Source: Haloarcula regularis
Lineage (GTDB): Archaea > Halobacteriota > Halobacteria > Halobacteriales > Haloarculaceae
Direction: 5' to 3'
NCBI RefSeq assembly: GCF_029338315.1
Contig: NZ_CP119794.1
Coordinates: forward strand, 2,542,001-2,606,000
DNA length: 64,000 bases
Position numbers and translations under genes: made by a program. The notes under the pieces were generated by a model. The model saw nothing but the letters and a program-made list of their open reading frames with translations, was not told where the DNA came from and did not search any database. Every line of letters begins with the position of its first letter. Positions within the stretch are counted from its first letter, which is position 1. This document shows, in pieces, positions 26,687 to 36,100 of this stretch.

Positions 26687-26841
26687 ACTCTGAGTTTCGA
26701 CGGTGATACGTATCAATCTTGCGGCCCGCAGTATCGTATTCACCTCCCTCATCTGAATATCAACCGTGAGAACGACGCTCCGGCGCCGTGGTGCTCCGGC
26801 CGGCGACAACATCTATGTAGGCACCCGTCCTACGTCGTGAC

Positions 26842-27327
26842 GTGACGACGACCGCGCCCGACGACGCCGTCGAGGTGCCCGCCATCCGTCAGGCCCGGCG
26901 GGCGGACCTGCTCGAGATCCACCGCCTCGAGCAGTCCGCGTTCCCCCAGCCCTGGCCGTTCTCCGCGCTCGAGAGCTATCTGGGCGAACCCGGATTCCTG
27001 GTCGCCGAGACGGACGACGAGGTCCTGCCGGCGGTCGCGGGGTACGTCATCGCCGACACGGTCCCCAACCACGGCACGCCGCTGGGGCACGTCAAGGACC
27101 TCGCGGTTCGCCCCGAGTGCCGCCGGCAAGGGGTGGCGACGGCGCTCCTGTCCCGCGCCATCGCGGTCCTCTCTGCGGCCGGCGCCGGGTCGGTCAAGCT
27201 CGAGGTCCGGGCCGACAATCACGGCGCTCGCCGGCTCTACCGGCAGTTCGACTTCGAACACCGCAAGACCATCCCGAACTACTACAGCAACGGGAACGAC
27301 GCGCTCGTGATGGTCCGCCTGCTCTGA
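26842..27327 (+). CDS. rimI: Ribosomal protein S18-alanine N-acetyltransferase-like GNAT enzyme
   Basis: Protein of 161 residues of the GNAT family, RimI group, which in Archaea acetylates protein N-termini. Motif A for acetyl-CoA binding is LAVRPECRRQGVATALLSRA; the downstream EVRADNHGARRLYRQFDF and IPNYYSNGNDALVMV are typical of RimI/Naa10-like enzymes. The start is GTG 26842. It begins a rightward run of small haloarchaeal genes. Its target proteins are not known. Confidence 0.88.
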   Translation: MTTTAPDDAVEVPAIRQARRADLLEIHRLEQSAFPQPWPFSALESYLGEPGFLVAETDDEVLPAVAGYVIADTVPNHGTPLGHVKDLAVRPECRRQGVATALLSRAIAVLSAAGAGSVKLEVRADNHGARRLYRQFDFEHRKTIPNYYSNGNDALVMVRLL

Positions 27328-27381
27328 GCGTCATCGCGGACCAGGCCAGATTTAGGTCTCCGGCCCCAGGGATACGACACG

Positions 27382-27792
27382 ATGGGGTACGCGTGTCCAG
27401 TGTGTGACCAGCCACAGGCCGACGCCGAGCACCTCGCGAACCACCTCGCCTTCACCGCGCTGACGGGCGGTGACGACCACGAGGCGTGGCTCGAAGAGCA
27501 CGTCCCCGACTGGGGTCAGCTGGGCGAGGCCGGCCTCGCCGACGTCGTCGTCGACTACGCCAGCGAGGCCGACTACCCACAGGTGTTCGAGGACACGACC
27601 GGCGGGCACGAGGGCCACGGGCACGGTGCCGAGCACGGCCACGACCAGCGCTCGCTCTCGGACGCCGACCGCGACGTCCTCGCGGAGGCCCGTGACCTGA
27701 CCGAGGCGATGCTCCGTGACGACGAGGGGACAGACAGTGGACGGCCGGCCGACGGAGCCACGGACGACCGGTCCGGAGACGAAACCGAATAG
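27382..27792 (+). CDS. DUF5810-family protein with N-terminal zinc-finger-like Cys pair
   Basis: Protein of 136 residues recognised as haloarchaeal DUF5810. The start MGYACPVCDQPQADAEHLANHL looks like a C2H2-type zinc knuckle (CxxC then H-x3-H). A segment HDEAWLEEHVPDWG-like region and a His-rich stretch GHEGHGHGAEHGHD follow, then a very acidic tail. The His-rich part may bind metal. It is 54 bp after rimI and 24 bp before DUF5809, an association common in haloarchaea. Function unknown. Confidence 0.82.
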   Translation: MGYACPVCDQPQADAEHLANHLAFTALTGGDDHEAWLEEHVPDWGQLGEAGLADVVVDYASEADYPQVFEDTTGGHEGHGHGAEHGHDQRSLSDADRDVLAEARDLTEAMLRDDEGTDSGRPADGATDDRSGDETE

Positions 27793-27816
27793 TCCCGCGA
27801 GGTCCTAGCCGCGCCT

Positions 27817-28230
27817 ATGGAGACAGAGGGGCAGTTCTCGCCGACGACGGCCGAGGCGGCGCGCGACCGCTACGAGGCGCTCGGTCCGACCGCACAGGTC
27901 GTGGTCAAGGAAGTCGCGAAGGCCATGGGACTCGACGCTGACGAGTACCGCCAGCGGGTCACCGGCGAGGTGGTCGAGACCGCGCGTGACGTCCTCTTCG
28001 CGGAGTCGCTCGCGGTGACCGTCGGCACGCGCGCGGAGTTCGAGGACTGGCGGGCCGACGCCGACCTCGAGGTGACCGTCGTCGGCGCCCAGAACGTCGA
28101 CAACGTGGCCTGGCACGCCGCGCCCTTCGCCGGGCGGGCCGTCGCCGCGACCTTCCAGGGCGAGCGCCGCGCGGCCGTCGGGACGCTCCGGCGTCAGGCC
28201 TTCGGTCGCATCTACGACGGGGTCGTCTGA
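27817..28230 (+). CDS. DUF5809-family protein
   Basis: Protein of 137 residues matching the haloarchaeal DUF5809 family, for example FSPTTAEAARDRYEALGPTA, VVKEVAKAMGLDADEY and VGAQNVDNVAWHAAPF. Soluble alpha/beta protein of unknown function. It overlaps the start of the next gene by one base (TGATG), so translation is probably coupled, and sits directly after its usual partner DUF5810. Confidence 0.82.
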   Translation: METEGQFSPTTAEAARDRYEALGPTAQVVVKEVAKAMGLDADEYRQRVTGEVVETARDVLFAESLAVTVGTRAEFEDWRADADLEVTVVGAQNVDNVAWHAAPFAGRAVAATFQGERRAAVGTLRRQAFGRIYDGVV

Positions 28231-28635
28231 TGCGCCGGGTCACGCGCGACCTCCTGGTCGGCCTCGCGGTGGTGCTCGTCCTCCTGCTGGCGCTGGGCGG
28301 TCCCGAGCCTGCTCAAGTCCGGCGACCCCTTCTACGTCGTCGCGACGCCCGCCGACGACCAGGCCGCAAACGTGACCGCGGTAAACAGCACCGCCGTCGA
28401 CGCCCAGATCTACCCGTTCACGACGGCGGCGCTGTCGAACGCGACGGCCGGTGAGGCGGGCCGGTCGGGGCCCTACTGGCGGGGCCCGGTCGGACTCAAG
28501 GGCGCGTTCACCCACTCGCCGTTCGACGAACACGCCGCCCTCAGCCAGCAGTACCCCGCCGCGACCGACGGCGAGCAGGTCCGGGTCCGGCACAACGGCA
28601 CGCTTTACCACGTCGCGGTCACACAGTCGGTATGA
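28230..28635 (+). CDS. Small membrane-anchored protein, 1-base insertion
   Basis: About 134 residues when reassembled. One N-terminal membrane segment (LLVGLAVVLVLLLALG) is followed by an extracellular domain: SLLKSGDPFYVVATPADDQA, TTAALSNATAGEAGRSGPYW and a conserved-looking end VRHNGTLYHVAVTQSV. The frame shifts at about 28295-28300 (GGGCGG). Removing one G joins LALGV to PSLLKSGDPF and gives an exact 135-codon gene. It overlaps both neighbours (TGATG with DUF5809, ATGA-like with the Nudix gene), so it is an operon member. Function unknown. Confidence 0.7.
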
Positions 28636-29174
28636 GCCGCGACCCGCCCCACGAGTGGCCCGTGGTCGAGTCCGAGGCAGAGTACGAGACCGGCTGGTAC
28701 ACCGGCGGCTACGACCGCGTCCGCCAGCCCGACGGCTCGGAGAAAGACTACTACTGGGCCGAACTGCCCGACGCCGTCGTCGTGGTCGCGACGACCGGCG
28801 ACGAACTGGTCATGGTCGACCAGTTCCGCCCGACCATCCGCGAGCAGTGCCTGGAACTCCCCGCCGGCATCGTCGAGGACGGGGAGTCCTACACGACCGC
28901 CGGCGCGCGCGAGCTCCGCGAGGAGACCGGCTTCGACCCTGCGGGCGTCTCCCTGCTCGAGGACTTCTACTGCTCGACCGGCGTGTTGCGTCATCGCCGT
29001 GGCATCGTCTTCGCCGAGGGCCTCGAACCGGTCGAGACGAACCTGGACAGCAACGAGTTCCTCGAGGTGACGACGGTCCCCGTCGAGGACGCGCTCGAGG
29101 TCGCCCGGCGCGAACCCGCCAACGACGCCACCATCGAGGGGGTCCTGCTGGCGCGCGCCGAGGGCCTCCTGTGA
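28632..29174 (+). CDS. Nudix hydrolase (ADP-ribose pyrophosphatase-like), copy 1
   Basis: Protein of 180 residues. The Nudix box is visible as GESYTTAGARELREETGFDP, with the REx2EExGx core. Upstream VVVVATTGDELVMVDQFRPT and CLELPAGIVEDGES are typical of ADP-sugar pyrophosphatases (NudF-like), which clear ADP-ribose or sugar nucleotides. It overlaps the preceding membrane-protein gene by 4 bp and the second Nudix gene by 4 bp (GTGA). The pair probably arose by tandem duplication. Confidence 0.9.
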   Translation: MSRDPPHEWPVVESEAEYETGWYTGGYDRVRQPDGSEKDYYWAELPDAVVVVATTGDELVMVDQFRPTIREQCLELPAGIVEDGESYTTAGARELREETGFDPAGVSLLEDFYCSTGVLRHRRGIVFAEGLEPVETNLDSNEFLEVTTVPVEDALEVARREPANDATIEGVLLARAEGLL

Positions 29175-29728
29175 CCGACCGCCCGCCCTGGACGACCGAC
29201 GACCCCGAGTGGCCGGTCCACGAGACGGCCGTCACCTGGACCACCCCCTTCTTCGAGGCCGGCCACGACGTCGTCGAGCGCCCGTCGGGCGAGCACGCCG
29301 ACTACTACTGGCTCGACCCCGCCGACGCCGCGACGGTCGTCGCCGTCGTCGACGGCGACCTCCTCTTCGTCGAGCAGTACCGCCCCCGACACCGCACCCG
29401 CACGCTGGAACTGCCGACCGGCGGCGTCGAACCCGACGAGTCCCCACGCGTGGCTGCCCGTCGCGAACTCGAAGAGGAGACCGGCTACCGCGCCGGGACG
29501 CTGACCCACGTCGAGTCCTACGTCCCGTCGGGGTGGCTCCGGTACTACCGCCACGTCTTCGTCGCGACGGACCTCACGCCCGGCGACCCCGACCCGGAGG
29601 ACGGCGAGGACATCGAGACCGTCACCGCGCCCGTCGACGCGGCGCTGTCCCGGGCGCGGGCCGACGGACCGCCCATGGAGAACGCCCTGACCCCGCTCTT
29701 GCTCGCCCGGGCCGACGGGCTGGTGTAG
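29171..29728 (+). CDS. Nudix hydrolase (ADP-ribose pyrophosphatase-like), copy 2
   Basis: Protein of 185 residues, clearly related to copy 1. Shared layout: WPVHETAVTWTTPFFEAGHD, YYWLDPADAATVVAVVDGD, VEQYRPRHRTRTLELPTGG and the Nudix box ESPRVAARRELEEETGYRAG. The start is GTG 29171 overlapping the stop of copy 1. The frame extends upstream inside copy 1 but without homology. Differences in the region after the Nudix box (VPSGWLRYYRHVFVAT against TGVLRHRRGIVFAEG) suggest they accept different nucleotide-sugar substrates. Confidence 0.9.
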   Translation: MTDRPPWTTDDPEWPVHETAVTWTTPFFEAGHDVVERPSGEHADYYWLDPADAATVVAVVDGDLLFVEQYRPRHRTRTLELPTGGVEPDESPRVAARRELEEETGYRAGTLTHVESYVPSGWLRYYRHVFVATDLTPGDPDPEDGEDIETVTAPVDAALSRARADGPPMENALTPLLLARADGLV

Positions 29729-29767
29729 TCCGAAGACCGTTTAGGTATCGACCGCTATCGACGCCAC

Positions 29768-30118
29768 ATGGACGGTGAAATCGGCCTCGATGAATTGAAG
29801 ACGCTCCTCGCTCGAGACGGCGTCCGCGTGGTCGACATCCGCTCGCCGGCCGCCTTCGCACGCGGCCACATCCCCGGCAGCGAGAACGTGCCCTTTCCCA
29901 CGCTCGTCGGCGACGTGGAACGGTTCGCAGGCACAGACCACGTCGTGACCGTCTGTCCGCACGGCGAGTCGAGCGTCCAGGCCGCCCGCCTCATCGCTTC
30001 CTACGAAGGCTTCGACGGTGACGTCGAGAGCTTCGCTCCCGGCCTCGATGGGTGGGACGGCCCGCTCGAGACGGCCGACGCGAGTGCGGGCGACGAGGGA
30101 CCAGAAGCGCCGTTCTGA
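29768..30118 (+). CDS. Single-domain rhodanese-like protein
   Basis: Protein of 116 residues, one rhodanese domain: VRVVDIRSPAAFARGHIPGS and the active loop VTVCPHGESSVQA with Cys about residue 64. It can carry sulfane sulfur or act as a sulfurtransferase; the partner is unknown. The tail SAGDEGPEAPF is acidic and not conserved. A TATA-like TTTAGGTA lies about 28 bp upstream of ATG 29768, so it is probably separate from the Nudix operon. Confidence 0.88.
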   Translation: MDGEIGLDELKTLLARDGVRVVDIRSPAAFARGHIPGSENVPFPTLVGDVERFAGTDHVVTVCPHGESSVQAARLIASYEGFDGDVESFAPGLDGWDGPLETADASAGDEGPEAPF

Positions 30119-30640
30119 GCGAACCGACGGGGCTGTCGCTCAGTGCTGCATCGAGGTGGCTCGGTCGAATCCGCTCTCATCACACGGGGCTGAGCGAGGC
30201 TACCCAGATATCTAGTACTAGGTTCTATCGACGCTTCGGAGAGGTGGTGGCTCAGGGAAAGCTATCTTCACAAAGGGCTCTGCGGGGGTAACATCTCGTC
30301 ATCGCCACCACTGACGAGTACCCTGCCGATGGTGAAAAACTCGTTCATCGAACGATTGTGTGAACTGCACTCCCGGCTTCTGCGAGGTCGGCCTGCCCTG
30401 TTCAGCGATCTGGGTTCGTACCGTTCGAGCTGTCGCTTCGTGTTCCCGGATGTCTGGTACGTCGCTGCCCTCGTCGCGACGCTGGGGAGCCTCGACAATC
30501 ATGGGGAACGTAGATCGGTGACAATGGTTCCCTCGCTACGCACGGCTGGCCCTCACTCGACCAGTCGATGACCACGGTAGCGGCTAGTAGTATAGCCCGC
30601 CTCCGGCAGCGGTATCGACAGATGTAGTGGAATCGTTTCA
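30119..30640. other. Gene-free region of lower GC
   Basis: About 520 bp without a convincing gene. Codon usage and GC drop, and open frames on both strands have no recognisable motifs. It may be decayed coding DNA. A TATA-like AGTATAGCC near 30588-30596 could serve the downstream HTH gene with a long leader. Confidence 0.4.
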
Positions 30641-30657
30641 GTTGGGTGGTACCCAAC
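30641..30657. promoter_or_regulatory. Palindrome GTTGGGT-GGT-ACCCAAC before HTH gene
   Basis: Perfect 7-bp inverted arms with 3-base centre, ending 8 bp before the ATG at 30666. This is the position expected for an autoregulatory operator of the winged-helix protein encoded next. Confidence 0.45.
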
Positions 30658-30665
30658 ACCGGTGT

Positions 30666-31073
30666 ATGAGTCACCTGCTCCCACAGAAACCACTCGTTGA
30701 TCGCCCGGATCCGGATTCCCGGGTCGTCACCCTCGACGACGAGGACGCCGACGAAGTATTTTCCACGCTCGGATCAGACATCAGCCGGGCCGTGCTGGCA
30801 GAACTGTATCGAGACCCGGCGACGCAATCGGAACTTGCTGAACGGGTCGACACCTCCATCCAGAACGTCGGCTATCACGTCGAGAACCTTCTCGAGGCGA
30901 ACCTCATAACCGTCGTCGAGCAGTGGTACTCGAAAAAAGGCGTCGAGATGGACGTCTTCGCTCCGGCTGGGGCCCCGCTGGTCCTCGTCGCCGGCGGTCA
31001 CGAACGGACCGTCACCGTCGAGACCAACACGACTTCTCCCACGGTAGGCAGGCTGGCGAACGGTGACGACTGA
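30666..31073 (+). CDS. ArsR-type winged-helix regulator
   Basis: Protein of 135 residues. The HTH is visible as VFSTLGSDISRAVLAELYRD, ATQSELAERVDTSIQNVGYH and VENLLEANLITVVEQWYSKK. This is the haloarchaeal ArsR/HTH_20 type that often begins larger membrane-linked sensors; here only the DNA-binding part and a short tail are present. ATG 30666 (MSHLLPQ) was chosen over an in-frame codon at 30627 because the palindrome at 30641-30657 would otherwise lie inside the gene. Targets unknown. Confidence 0.82.
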   Translation: MSHLLPQKPLVDRPDPDSRVVTLDDEDADEVFSTLGSDISRAVLAELYRDPATQSELAERVDTSIQNVGYHVENLLEANLITVVEQWYSKKGVEMDVFAPAGAPLVLVAGGHERTVTVETNTTSPTVGRLANGDD

Positions 31074-31145
31074 CGCCGCGTCTGGTGGTGAACGAGCAGG
31101 ACGCTAGCACCCCGCCCCACGACCCCCCGAACACTGCAACCGTTA

Positions 31146-31535
31146 TCAGTCACCAGCGGCCGATGGCCGCGACCCGGTCGAGGAGTGGCCTCCACCGGCG
31201 CCGCTAAACGTCACCGTGAGTCCGTCAACGGTCATCTCCAGGGCAAGCGATTCGAAGTTCGTTTCGAACACGGTCCGGTGATTACCATTGCCATCGTACT
31301 GCATCTCCGTCTCGACGAGTCCTGCCTCCTTGAGGGAATTCAACCGTCGGTACACCGTCGCCCGGGAGGCGCCACACTCGACAGCGATCTCACGCGCGGG
31401 CTTGGCCTCTGTACTGATCATCTCCAGGATATCCTGTGCGTATGCTGCGTTGAGTCGCGTGAGAATCTCTCTCGACGGGAGCGTGTCCGTGCCCCCCTCT
31501 GCGTCCTCGGTAGCTGTCGTGTGGGTGGCTGACAT
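31146..31535 (-). CDS. Winged-helix transcriptional regulator
   Basis: Protein of 129 residues with a clear helix-turn-helix: RLNAAYAQDILEMISTEAKP, AREIAVECGASRATVYRRLN and LKEAGLVETEMQYDGNGNHR as wing. Such small proteins are common in haloarchaea and bind DNA as dimers. ATG 31535 (MSATHTT) is used; an upstream in-frame codon at 31562 adds nine residues without motif. It is divergent from the FAD-binding-like gene at 31716, a likely target. Confidence 0.85.
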   Translation of the reverse strand: MSATHTTATEDAEGGTDTLPSREILTRLNAAYAQDILEMISTEAKPAREIAVECGASRATVYRRLNSLKEAGLVETEMQYDGNGNHRTVFETNFESLALEMTVDGLTVTFSGAGGGHSSTGSRPSAAGD

Positions 31536-31715
31536 TTTCTGCTCTGCGTAAGGCTGTATCACGACAGCATCCCAAACCTACTGTCAACTGACGTTGTCTC
31601 GCCAGGGACCCCCTGGCTAGTAGTATTGTGTCGTGGCTCTGTGACACGGGCTACGGATCGCCGTCACTGCCACTACCCGGTGTTGCGGTCGGTGAAACAC
31701 GGCGTGGGGACTTAG

Positions 31716-33176
31716 ATGCGAGGCGAACCGATCGGAAAGCTGTATGCGGATTCGTCGGCCCTCCGAACCGCGTCGCCACCTCACACGCTACCTAGCCCCA
31801 TCGATCCCCAGCAGCGCAAGTCACCGCTACTGTCCGAGTCGGCGAGGGAGTCCAGCGAGATGACCGCCGGCCAGTGTCCGGACTCGGCGGCTCCCCCCGC
31901 AACTGACGAGGGAGCCGAGCCAGCTACCACGCGGGAGACACACACTACCGACAGCGTCTCGTGGCAGAACTGGTTACTGGAAACCGACGCCAGCGACCCC
32001 CGTCGCGATAGACAGGTACTCGTCGTGGGAGATACCGTCGTCGGGCTCACACTCACCAGCTTGCTCCATCGGCAGGGCTACGATCCACTCCTCGTGTGCC
32101 AGTCCGGTGGCGCTATCGAGTCGCGAGCGACGTTCCTCTCTCTGCCGGCGTGTCGGGTCCTGGATACGCTCGCGATCGACACAGCCTCGTCCGATCACGG
32201 AGTTCCGGTCCAGCGTGTCTCGTTCACACAGGCCAGCGCCTCGGCGGAACCGTCGTCTGTCAGTTCGGTGTCCAGCAGTCGAGGCGATCCAGGCGCAGTC
32301 GTCGTGGATACGCCGTGGCTCACAGACGCCCTCGAAGCGACGCTTCCGGATCGACAGCGCAGCACGGATCGCGCTCTCGCCGCGCTCTCGGCACGAGACG
32401 ATGGGCTGGAAGTCGCGTTCGAGGATGGCATCACGGAGTGGTTCGACGTGCTCGTCGATGCCACTCCCGACGGCGTGGCGCATCGTCTGGCGCGCACCGA
32501 GACGTCAGACCCAGCGACGCTGGCACAGTACGAGGCGGTGGTCGACACGCAGACAGTCGACTCGCCGCAGGTTCGGGAGGTCTGGTATTCGAACGCCGTC
32601 GCACAACGGCTCCCCGTCGCTGGCGGCGCGGACACGCTCGTCCGTCTCACGATCCCTCGGACACCAGTTGCTTCGACCTCGCCCGGCGACGTCTTCCACG
32701 CCCTGACCGACGAGGGTGTCCCCGGGACCCGGATCGACCTCCCCCCAGCGGATGAGTGGGAGTCAACGAGGGTTCGACAGTGCGTCGACTGTGGCGACAG
32801 CGACCGGATACGGTGGGGAACCGATCGGGTAGTGGCCTGTGGCACAGCGGCCTATCCGACGGTGCCAGCGACCGGGTTTTCGCCCTGGTTCGGCATCGAG
32901 AGTGGGCTCGGATTTCTCTCCGAACTGATGCGCGAGGCCCGCCCGGTGTCGGACGTGATCGATGCGTACACGCGCCAGCGCTCCCAGCGGCTCGGCGCGC
33001 TTCGACGGACAGTCCGCGAAACGAGGGGAGACCACGCCTACCCGGCCCTGGAATCGGCCCCGACGGTACTGGAGCGGGTCGCTGAACTCCGACAACTGGC
33101 GCTGGGCTCGTTCCTCGATAGTCGGCTCCGGGCGATCCAGTCGGACGGAGCCAGCCCCGCTGATCAGTCCCGGTAG
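31716..33176 (+). CDS. FAD-dependent oxidoreductase-like protein (degenerate)
   Basis: Protein of up to 486 residues. A Rossmann-type start LVVGDTVVGLTLTSLLHRQG at about residues 101-120 resembles FAD-monooxygenase folds, but the glycine pattern is G-D-T-V-V-G instead of GxGxxG. The late segment ACGTAAYPTVPATGFSPWFG looks like the second FAD contact (usually GDAAH) with Asp and His lost. It may bind flavin weakly or have a new role. The first 50 residues are low-complexity, so ATG 31860 (MTAGQCPDS) is a good alternative start. It ends next to the stop of the giant sensor (convergent), and a winged-helix gene diverges upstream. Confidence 0.6.
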   Translation: MRGEPIGKLYADSSALRTASPPHTLPSPIDPQQRKSPLLSESARESSEMTAGQCPDSAAPPATDEGAEPATTRETHTTDSVSWQNWLLETDASDPRRDRQVLVVGDTVVGLTLTSLLHRQGYDPLLVCQSGGAIESRATFLSLPACRVLDTLAIDTASSDHGVPVQRVSFTQASASAEPSSVSSVSSSRGDPGAVVVDTPWLTDALEATLPDRQRSTDRALAALSARDDGLEVAFEDGITEWFDVLVDATPDGVAHRLARTETSDPATLAQYEAVVDTQTVDSPQVREVWYSNAVAQRLPVAGGADTLVRLTIPRTPVASTSPGDVFHALTDEGVPGTRIDLPPADEWESTRVRQCVDCGDSDRIRWGTDRVVACGTAAYPTVPATGFSPWFGIESGLGFLSELMREARPVSDVIDAYTRQRSQRLGALRRTVRETRGDHAYPALESAPTVLERVAELRQLALGSFLDSRLRAIQSDGASPADQSR

Positions 33177-36100
33177 TCAGTCTCCATCGCCAAATAGCAG
33201 TTCGAACGTCTGTTGCTCTGCGAGACGGAGGTGTTTGTTGAACGTCGGCTGTGTGATATCCAGCCGAGTCGCGACCTCGCTCCCGTCGTGTTCACGGGGC
33301 CACTCGAAGTACCCCGCGGAGAGTGCCGTTCGGACCACCTCGAGTTGCCGGTCGGTGAGCGCGGTTCGGACCTGCTCGCTCAGCTCGGACGGTGTCCGGT
33401 CCCGGCGCTGGTGCTGACGCTGGGCGGTGAGTGCAAGCGACGGGGCAACGTCCCGAATCCGTTCGACAAACGAGCGGACATCCGCTTCTCGCGGGACCTC
33501 GACGAGGATGGTCGTCTCGTCCGGATCTGCGACAGCCTCCCGGAGAATACCCCCGTACTCGGCGATCGGGGAGCCAAACCAGTCAGTCGCATGCGCCTCG
33601 ACCAGGGTCGATTCCGACCCGTCAGTGACGACGTCGACTGTCCCGGGGAGGCGCTGTTCGGCGATCTCGACCACGTCGGTCGGTCCATCGCCTTCGAAAC
33701 TGAAATACAGGCTCGTGGTTCCCTCCTGTCCAGCAGCGGTCCGTTCGAGCCTGACACGACAGTCCGCTTCGGTCGCCGCCTGCGCGAACGGGAGCCCTTC
33801 GCCCTCACCGCGGAACTCAAGTTCGACGGTCTCGTCGGACTCGAGGGCTCGGCGGCGCTCGATCGCCGCCAGCGCGTTTGCGATGCTGGTGCCAAGCTGG
33901 GAGAGGACGTCCCGTTCGCGCTCGCCGAACTCGTTGGGTGACTCGGCGCCCACAGTCAACACGCCACGCGTGATGTCGTCGTATGTCAGCGGGACCGCAC
34001 AGAGGGACTGGTACCCCTCGGAGAGACCGATCCGCCGCCAGTCGTCTGCTGGCCCGTCGGCGACGAGCGAGTCCACTACCTGCAGTTGGTCGCTCGTCCA
34101 GGCCTCGACTGCGGGGTGTGGATCCACAGTCTCACCCGCCGTCGTCAGATCCATTGAGTCAACGTGTTGGGCCGTCGTCCCGACGACAGCGCGAGGTACG
34201 AGACGGTCGGATCCGGCGTCGACGCCGCCGATCCACGCCAGATCGTACGGGCCCGTATCGACGAGGCGTTCACAGACTGCCTGTTCAACGTCGGCACTGC
34301 TCGAGGCTTCGGTGATCGCGGCCTCGACCCGCTGTGTGAGGCGAGCGATGCGGTCCAGCAGCTCCGCTCGCTCTGTCTGTGTCCGCAGTTCCGCCTCTCG
34401 AGCGGCGAGCCGTCGCTTGCCTTCGAGATGATTGAGTGCTGCCTCAAGCGTCGCGGCGAGCACGTGGGCGGCCTGCACCGACTCCGCACCTAACGATCCG
34501 TCGCGAGTGCCCACGAGGAGGGTACCGTGGCTCCCCAGCGAGAGCGCGCGCCATGCCGAGAGATCCGCCAGTCCTGTCGTGGATCCGGAGTCGGCTTGTT
34601 CACTGTGAGCGCCCGGTCTCTGTTCGCCCCCGTCGGATGTGACGCTCGTGCCGGCCGCGAATCCCTCCCAGAGTGGGCTCGAACCGGGACCGATGGGCTC
34701 GTTCGCCATGTCTGACGGGAGGTGACCAGCCAGCACCTCCGGTCTGAGGACTCCCTCATCGTCGTCGTACAGGAAGGCCCCGACCGCAGGGAGATTGAGG
34801 GTCTCGGCAGCCGCCTCGACAGCGATCCGCGTCGCCTCTTCGGGTGTGTTCGCCGTGGCGAGGTCATCGGTCGCGTCGTCGAACGAGGCGATACGGCGCT
34901 CTCGCCGTTTCCGCTCGGTGACGTCCCGGCTGACGATTACGAGCCGCGTCTGGCCATCGTCCCACTCAGTCGGATAGTAGTCCGACTTGACCCAGCGGGT
35001 CGCGCCATCGTGTCGACTGATTCGGTACTCCCTGGAGTAGCTCTCGGTCGCCGTTCCCGCTCGAACATCCGCGACGATGTCCTCGACGAACTGCCGGTAG
35101 GCGTCTGCGTCCTGCGGATGGAGCGTGCTGAAGAATCCCTCGTCGTACGCCTCGATGAGCTCCTCGAGAGACTGTCCCCAGATATCCTCGTATCCGGAAC
35201 TCACGTAATCGGGGGCCCGTGATCCGGAGGTGATCGCCTCGGCACGCGTGATGAGGATCGCTTCGTCGATCCGATCGAGGACTGCACGGAGTCTTCGTTC
35301 GCTACGGCGTCGATCCGTGACGTCCCGGTTGAGCGAGACGTACCGCTGTTCCCCACTGAGTTCGATACTCGTCCCTTTCACCTCCAGCCAGCGGATCTCC
35401 CCGTCGCTGGTCTCGACGGCCCACTCCGTCTGTCTGGGCCCGTCGGAATCGAGGACCGTCTCGACGAACTCCCTCGCGCGGTCGATCGTATAGCCCCGGT
35501 CGGCCGCGCTGAATCCAGCGACTCCCATCTCCAGTATCTCCTCGCGGTCGTAGCCCAGCATGTCACAGAACGTCTCGTTGACGTCGACGAGTTCTGCCGT
35601 TTCAGGATCGTGGACCGTGATCGAATCGGTGACACCGTCGAAGATCTGTTCGTACTCGCGCTCGCGGCGCTTGCGTTCGGTGATGTCGTGCAGAAGTGCG
35701 ACAATGCGTTGCTCGCCCGCGATCTCGCCCAGCTCGTGTCTGGCTCGGACCCATACTGTCTCACCGTCGGCCGTCTCGAGGGCCCATTCGAATTCCTGTC
35801 CGCCTTCACGGGCGGACTCCTGGATCAGTCGTCTGGCTTCCACAGCAGTGGCTCCCTCGTCCGTGGCCTGGAACTCCGATAACGGTCGCTCGATGAACGC
35901 ATCACGATCGTAGCCCAACAGGTCGGCGACCTGTCGGTTGGCGGTGACCACGTCACCGCTCTCCGGGTCGTGGACGACGATTCCGTCGCCGGCCATCTCG
36001 AAGATCTGTTCGTACTCGCGCTCGCGGCGCTTTCGCTCGGTGATGTCCGTGACGCGGCCGACGACGCGGTCGACGTCGCCACGCTCGTTCCGGATCGGGA

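Larger units (their letters stand above)
26458..26841. other. Gene-free region with G-rich tract
   Basis: No gene seen in about 380 bp. After the likely aconitase terminator there is a strong G-rich tract at 26633-26670 and an inverted repeat at 26670-26686, then an AT-richer stretch (about 26690-26770) that may hold promoter signals for the rimI gene. Confidence 0.5.

Noticed and set aside
30299..30502. Minus-strand 67-codon frame in the 30.1-30.6 kb gap
   Set aside because: No motif, no TATA and no operon partner; probably chance or decayed sequence.
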